DNA of 7,367 nt from positions 1 through 7,367 of the forward strand of contig JASLJL010000218.1 in assembly GCA_030152405.1 (NCBI GenBank), written 5' to 3'. The stretch is from Gordonia sp. (in: high G+C Gram-positive bacteria) (GTDB lineage: Bacteria > Actinomycetota > Actinomycetes > Mycobacteriales > Mycobacteriaceae). Shown here one piece after another: positions 4,594 through 7,367 of the stretch. The notes below the pieces were generated by a model. The model searched no databases, was not told the origin of the DNA, and saw nothing but the letters and a program-made list of their open reading frames with translations. The position numbers and the translations under genes are program-made. Position 1 is the first letter of the stretch; each line of letters opens with the position of its first letter.

Positions 4594-5613
4594 TCAGGGC
4601 TGCAGGAGCACCTTGATCGCGGTGCGTTGATCCATGGCGCGGTATCCGTCGGCGGCCTGCTCCAGGGGAAGCGTCAGGTCGAACACCTTGCCGGGGTCGA
4701 TGGTGCGTCGAGCGATGCGATCCATCAGGTCGGGGAGGAAACGGCGAACGGGAGCCGGGCCGCCGTGAAGGTGGACCGTCGACGCGAACAGCTTGTCGCC
4801 CGGCAGTTCGACGCCGTGGGAGACGCCGACGAATCCCACATGTCCGCCGGGACGAGTGGACCGGATGGCCTGCATCATCGACTCCTGCGTCCCCACGGCC
4901 TCGATCACCGAGTGGGCGCCCAGACCGGAGGTGAGCTCCTTGATCGCCGCGACACCCTCGCGTCCGCGCTCGGCGACGATGTCCGTCGCGCCGAACTCAC
5001 GGGCCAACGACTGACGGTCCGCATGCCGACTCATCGCGATGATCCGCTCGGCGCCCAGTTCCTTCGCGGCCAAGACGCCCAGCAGTCCGACGGCGCCGTC
5101 GCCGACCACGGCGACCGTCGCACCGGGTTTCACGTCCGCGGCGACCGCGGCGAACCATCCGGTGCCGAGCACGTCGGACGCGGCCAGATACGACGGGATC
5201 AGGTCCGCGTCGGGGCGGTCGGGCGTCTTGACCAGGGTGCCGTCGGCGAGCGGGATCCTCGCGTACTCGGACTGTGTTCCGATGCCGCCCATTCCGTGCA
5301 CCTGGACGCACCGCGACTGGTAACCGGCCTGACAGATCTCGCACGTGTTGTCCGACGCCATGAACGAGCCGACCACGAAGTCGCCTGGTGCGACGGTGGT
5401 GACCGCCGCCCCGACCTCCTCCACGTACCCCACGTACTCGTGGCCCATCGGTGCGTCGTGGACGTCGTTCGCGCCGCGGTACGGCCACAGGTCGGATCCG
5501 CAGATGCAGGTCGCGGCGACCTTGATGACGGCGTCCGTCGGCTCGATGATCACAGGGTCGGGACGGTCGACGACGGAGACGGTGCCGGGGGAGTTCATGA
5601 TGACTGCTCGCAT
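4594..5613 (-). CDS. Zinc-dependent medium-chain alcohol dehydrogenase
   Basis: This 339-residue cytoplasmic oxidoreductase of the medium-chain dehydrogenase/reductase superfamily interconverts an alcohol and aldehyde or ketone with NAD(P). Catalytic-zinc residues are C38 (C-I-C-G-S-D), H58 and E59 (G-H-E-Y-V-G). The structural-zinc loop reads D88, C91, C94, C102, so the usual first Cys is Asp. The Rossmann motif is G-D-G-A-V-G (171-176); after the second strand the sequence is M-S-R-H-A-D-R with no acidic residue, which favours NADP(H) (inference). The C-terminal G-G-P-A-P-V-R-R-F stretch is shared by a widespread actinobacterial group of unknown substrate. The ATG at 5613 gives the usual M-R-A-V start; no good Shine-Dalgarno is seen, and a TACTGT box 7 nt upstream suggests a leaderless transcript. 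The gene ends 7 nt from the convergent ABC gene. Confidence 0.92.
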   Translation of the reverse strand: MRAVIMNSPGTVSVVDRPDPVIIEPTDAVIKVAATCICGSDLWPYRGANDVHDAPMGHEYVGYVEEVGAAVTTVAPGDFVVGSFMASDNTCEICQAGYQSRCVQVHGMGGIGTQSEYARIPLADGTLVKTPDRPDADLIPSYLAASDVLGTGWFAAVAADVKPGATVAVVGDGAVGLLGVLAAKELGAERIIAMSRHADRQSLAREFGATDIVAERGREGVAAIKELTSGLGAHSVIEAVGTQESMMQAIRSTRPGGHVGFVGVSHGVELPGDKLFASTVHLHGGPAPVRRFLPDLMDRIARRTIDPGKVFDLTLPLEQAADGYRAMDQRTAIKVLLQP

Positions 5614-5620
5614 GACGTCC

Positions 5621-5626
5621 ACAGTA
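5621..5626 (-). promoter_or_regulatory. Candidate -10 box of the dehydrogenase gene (leaderless start)
   Basis: On the minus strand TACTGT (5626-5621) fits TANNNT and ends 7 nt before the ATG at 5613, the distance typical of leaderless transcripts in Mycobacteriales. The absence of a strong ribosome site supports this. No clear -35 is present. Confidence 0.45.
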
Positions 5627-5635
5627 GCCACGCCG

Positions 5636-5650
5636 GCCCGTCTCACGGGC
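5636..5650. repeat. Short perfect hairpin in the divergent dehydrogenase/MFS intergenic region
   Basis: GCCCGT (5636-5641), loop CTC and ACGGGC (5645-5650) form a perfect 6-bp stem; with one bulged base (5635) it can extend by four more pairs to 5631 and 5654. It lies about 10 nt upstream of the dehydrogenase -10 box, so it could be an operator. No T-tract follows. Confidence 0.35.
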
Positions 5651-5684
5651 GGTGTGCGGCGAGGGAATAGATCGCGGGCGAGTG

Positions 5685-5695
5685 CCGTTGAACGG
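5685..5695. promoter_or_regulatory. Palindrome CCGTTGAACGG, possible operator
   Basis: This is a perfect 11-bp odd palindrome in the 108-nt divergent intergenic region, 11 nt before the GGAGGAG ribosome site of the MFS gene. It would suit a dimeric repressor, but no regulator gene for it is visible in the window and one 5-bp arm can occur by chance. Confidence 0.25.
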
Positions 5696-5721
5696 AGTCG
5701 ACAGCGGAGGAGAGTGCACGG

Positions 5722-7002
5722 GTGAGACGCGGGAGTTCGACGATGTTCGCCTCGCTCTCGGTACCCAACTTCCGCACCTACGTCGCAGGCGCGTTCGTCT
5801 CCAACATCGGAACCTGGGTGCAGCGGGTGGCTCAGGACTGGTTGGTCCTGCAGCTCTCGAACGGGTCGGCCATGGCGGTCGGCGTCACCACGGCGCTCCA
5901 ATTCCTCCCCGCACTGCTCTTGTCGCCGGTGGGCGGACTGTTCGCCGACCGCTTCGACAAGCGTCGGCTCCTGATGGTCACTCAATCGTGGATGGCGGTG
6001 TCGGCGCTGCTGCTCGGCGTCCTCGCCGTCACCGGCGACGCGACGACGATCCACGTGTACGTTCTGGCGTTCGTGTTCGGGATCGGGTCGGCGCTCGACG
6101 TCCCCGCCCGGCAGGCGTTCGTGTCGGAGATGGTCGGCGCGGACCGTCTCACCAACGCGATCGGGCTCAACAGCTCGGCGTTCAATGCCGCACGACTCAT
6201 CGGTCCGGGCGTCGCAGGACTCATCATCGCCGCGTTCGGCAGCGGGTGGGCGATCCTGACCAACGCCCTGAGCTACATCGCCTTCCTGCTGGCCCTCACC
6301 CTGCTCGACGAGGACAAGCTGGTCCGCAGTGAACCGCTGCCACGGGCGAAGGGACAGGTCCGCGAGGGCTTCCGCTACGTCGCACGCCGCGCCGACCTGC
6401 TGATCGCGTTGGGCGTCGGCTTCGCGGTGGGCACGTTCGGTTTGAACTTCCAGATGACGAACGCGCTGATGGTCCGCAACGAGTTCGGCCTCGGTGCGCA
6501 GACCTACGGTGTGCTCGGCTCGGTGCTGGGCATCGGATCGCTGCTCGGGGCGCTCCTCGCGGCGCGCCGAAAAGGCGCGCCGAGCCTGCGGTTCGTCGTG
6601 GTCTCCGCGCTCGTGTTCGCTGTCCTCATCGGTCTGTCCGGCGCCACGCCGACCTATCTGTTGTACGCCGTCACGCTCCCGCTCGTCGGATTGTCGGCGC
6701 TGATCACGCTGACGTCCACGAACATGTACGTGCAGACCCATGTGGATCCGCAGATGCGCGGTCGCGTGATGGCCCTCTACTTCACGGTGTTGATGGGCGG
6801 CACCCCGATCGGATCCCCGTTGCTCGGGATGCTCGCGGAATGGCTCGGGCCGCGGGCCCCGCTCATCGGCGGCGCACTGGTGCAGGCCGGGTTGATCGTG
6901 CTCGTCGTCGTCATCGTGAAGCGGTTCGTCCGGTCCGTCGACGGCGATCAGACCCCGACGACGCCCGACGCGATCAGCCGGTCCGACGTCGCCGCCGGAT
7001 AA
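5722..7002 (+). CDS. MFS exporter, MFS_3 (EntS-like) type
   Basis: This 426-residue, 12-TM inner-membrane transporter starts with the group's typical F-A-S-L-S-V-P-N-F-R-T-Y lead-in, then G-T-W-V-Q-R-V-A-Q-D-W-L (30-41). Motif A is G-L-F-A-D-R-F-D-K-R-R (72-82). The conserved D-V-P-A-R-Q (126-131) lies before TM5, and the TM5 antiporter motif is A-R-L-I-G-P-G-V-A-G (157-166). A basic loop with A-A-R-R-K-G follows TM7-8, and the C-terminal tail is hydrophilic. Relatives export siderophores or drugs; the substrate here is unknown. The GTG at 5722 has GGAGGAG (5706-5712) 9 nt upstream; the ATG at 5743, with GGGAG 7 nt upstream, is a real alternative and would begin M-F-A-S-L. It is divergent from the dehydrogenase and overlaps the CoA-transferase gene by 55 nt at the 3' end. 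Confidence 0.92.
   Translation: MRRGSSTMFASLSVPNFRTYVAGAFVSNIGTWVQRVAQDWLVLQLSNGSAMAVGVTTALQFLPALLLSPVGGLFADRFDKRRLLMVTQSWMAVSALLLGVLAVTGDATTIHVYVLAFVFGIGSALDVPARQAFVSEMVGADRLTNAIGLNSSAFNAARLIGPGVAGLIIAAFGSGWAILTNALSYIAFLLALTLLDEDKLVRSEPLPRAKGQVREGFRYVARRADLLIALGVGFAVGTFGLNFQMTNALMVRNEFGLGAQTYGVLGSVLGIGSLLGALLAARRKGAPSLRFVVVSALVFAVLIGLSGATPTYLLYAVTLPLVGLSALITLTSTNMYVQTHVDPQMRGRVMALYFTVLMGGTPIGSPLLGMLAEWLGPRAPLIGGALVQAGLIVLVVVIVKRFVRSVDGDQTPTTPDAISRSDVAAG
6560..6582. repeat. Perfect 9-bp GC hairpin with GAAAA loop inside the MFS gene
   Basis: CGGCGCGCC (6560-6568), GAAAA (6569-6573) and GGCGCGCCG (6574-6582) form an unusually stable RNA hairpin within coding sequence for A-A-R-R-K-G-A-P, a cytoplasmic basic loop. 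Each arm contains the 8-bp palindrome GGCGCGCC. It has no T-tract and sits mid-gene, so it is unlikely to be a terminator. Confidence 0.6.
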
Positions 7003-7367
7003 TCGAGCTCGTCGAGCAGGGCACGAGAATGCTGTCCGAGGGCCGGGACGTCGCCCATGGCGAGTTCCACGTCGTCGAACGTCATCGGCGGGAGCAGCGC
7101 TCGAACCGGGCCGACCGGTGTTCCCACGGTTCGCCAGCGATCACGCTCGGCGAGCTGCGGATGCCGGACGAGGCCCGCGACGTCGTTCACGACGGCGCAC
7201 GGAACCCCCGCCGCATCGAGTCGGGACGCGAGGTCGGCCGCGGTGAACCGAGCGGTCTCCGCCGCCACCGCGGCGTCGCACTCCACTCGATGTGCGACCC
7301 GGTCGGTGTTGGTCGCGATCCGCGGATCGGCCGCGACGTCGGCGCGGCCGAGCACCTCGCCCATCAG
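6948..7367 (-). CDS. CaiB/BaiF family III CoA-transferase (C-terminal part, cut by window edge)
   Basis: These are the last 139 residues of a family III acyl-CoA transferase, which moves CoA between carboxylic acids in the cytoplasm through an aspartyl thioester. The visible part is the family's C-terminal region: L-M-G-E-V-L-G-R, D-P-R-I-A-T-N-T-D-R-V-A-H-R, then A-A-G-V-P-C-A-V-V-N-D-V (around residue 52-63 of the fragment), the G-P-V-R strand, and the final P-A-L-G-Q-H-S-R-A-L-L-D-E-L with a short tail. The catalytic Asp lies in the N-terminal domain beyond the right edge, so activity and substrate cannot be judged. The frame is open to the edge; the first visible ATG (7364) is not the real start. 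The end overlaps the convergent MFS gene by 55 nt. Confidence 0.88.
   Translation of the reverse strand: MMGEVLGRADVAADPRIATNTDRVAHRVECDAAVAAETARFTAADLASRLDAAGVPCAVVNDVAGLVRHPQLAERDRWRTVGTPVGPVRALLPPMTFDDVELAMGDVPALGQHSRALLDELDYPAATSDRLIASGVVGV

Noticed and set aside
5348..5358. TTGTCCGACGC as a second GntR operator
   Set aside because: Two mismatches in the right arm and it lies inside dehydrogenase coding sequence that explains the bases.
5614..6741. Upstream extension of the dehydrogenase frame on minus (to 6741)
   Set aside because: The extension is charged, low-complexity antisense of the MFS gene; the M-R-A-V start at 5613 matches the enzyme family.
1..7367. tRNA, rRNA, CRISPR array, IS element or phage attachment site
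   Set aside because: No cloverleaf, regular repeat-spacer pattern, transposase-like frame or terminal inverted repeats with target duplication was seen.

Overview
The window is high-G+C DNA (about two thirds G+C by eye, G/C-rich third codon positions) from an actinobacterium, most likely of the order Mycobacteriales (Gordonia, Tsukamurella, Williamsia or a relative). This rests on codon use, an actinobacterial-type LeuA, TANNNT-like -10 boxes placed so that transcripts start at or next to an ATG, and the protein families present. No tRNA, rRNA, CRISPR array, IS element or phage gene was found.

Layout, left to right: (1) the N-terminal 254 residues of a DHA2-like drug-efflux MFS transporter (minus strand, running off the left edge), divergent from a MarR-family regulator (plus). 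(2) A 2-isopropylmalate synthase, LeuA (minus), whose 3' end overlaps the 3' end of marR by 55 nt. (3) A compact leuA control region with a 13-codon leader peptide, M-R-T-R-L-L-L-L-R-H-G-E-S, a large stem-loop whose loop can pair back to the leader, and a FadR-type palindrome. (4) A divergent gntR gene (FadR/FCD subfamily), overlapping by 4 nt a lone ABC ATPase of the YlmA/ModF-like type. (5) A zinc-dependent medium-chain dehydrogenase (minus), convergent with the ABC gene across a 7-nt gap. (6) A divergent 12-TM MFS exporter of the MFS_3 (EntS-like) type (plus). (7) The C-terminal part of a CaiB/BaiF family III CoA-transferase (minus, running off the right edge), which again overlaps the MFS gene by 55 nt at the 3' ends.

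The most interesting part is the 161-nt region between leuA and gntR. Leucine supply is probably sensed by a ribosome translating the leader peptide, which has four Leu codons in a row, three of them the locally rare CTT. The leader appears to be leaderless, because its ATG sits at the predicted transcription start. The downstream stem-loop has no U-tract, its loop can form a pseudoknot with the leader, and the Leu codons are complementary to the leuA Shine-Dalgarno. This points to control of leuA translation, or of RNA structure, rather than a classical terminator-attenuator. It resembles the LEU element (a pseudoknot upstream of leuA) described in Actinobacteria by comparative analysis. The GntR palindrome sits between the divergent promoters, so a second, ligand-dependent layer is likely. 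LeuA itself seems to have lost about half of the leucine-binding regulatory domain, so control may have moved from enzyme feedback to the RNA and promoter. The mechanism is inference; the sequence elements are directly visible.
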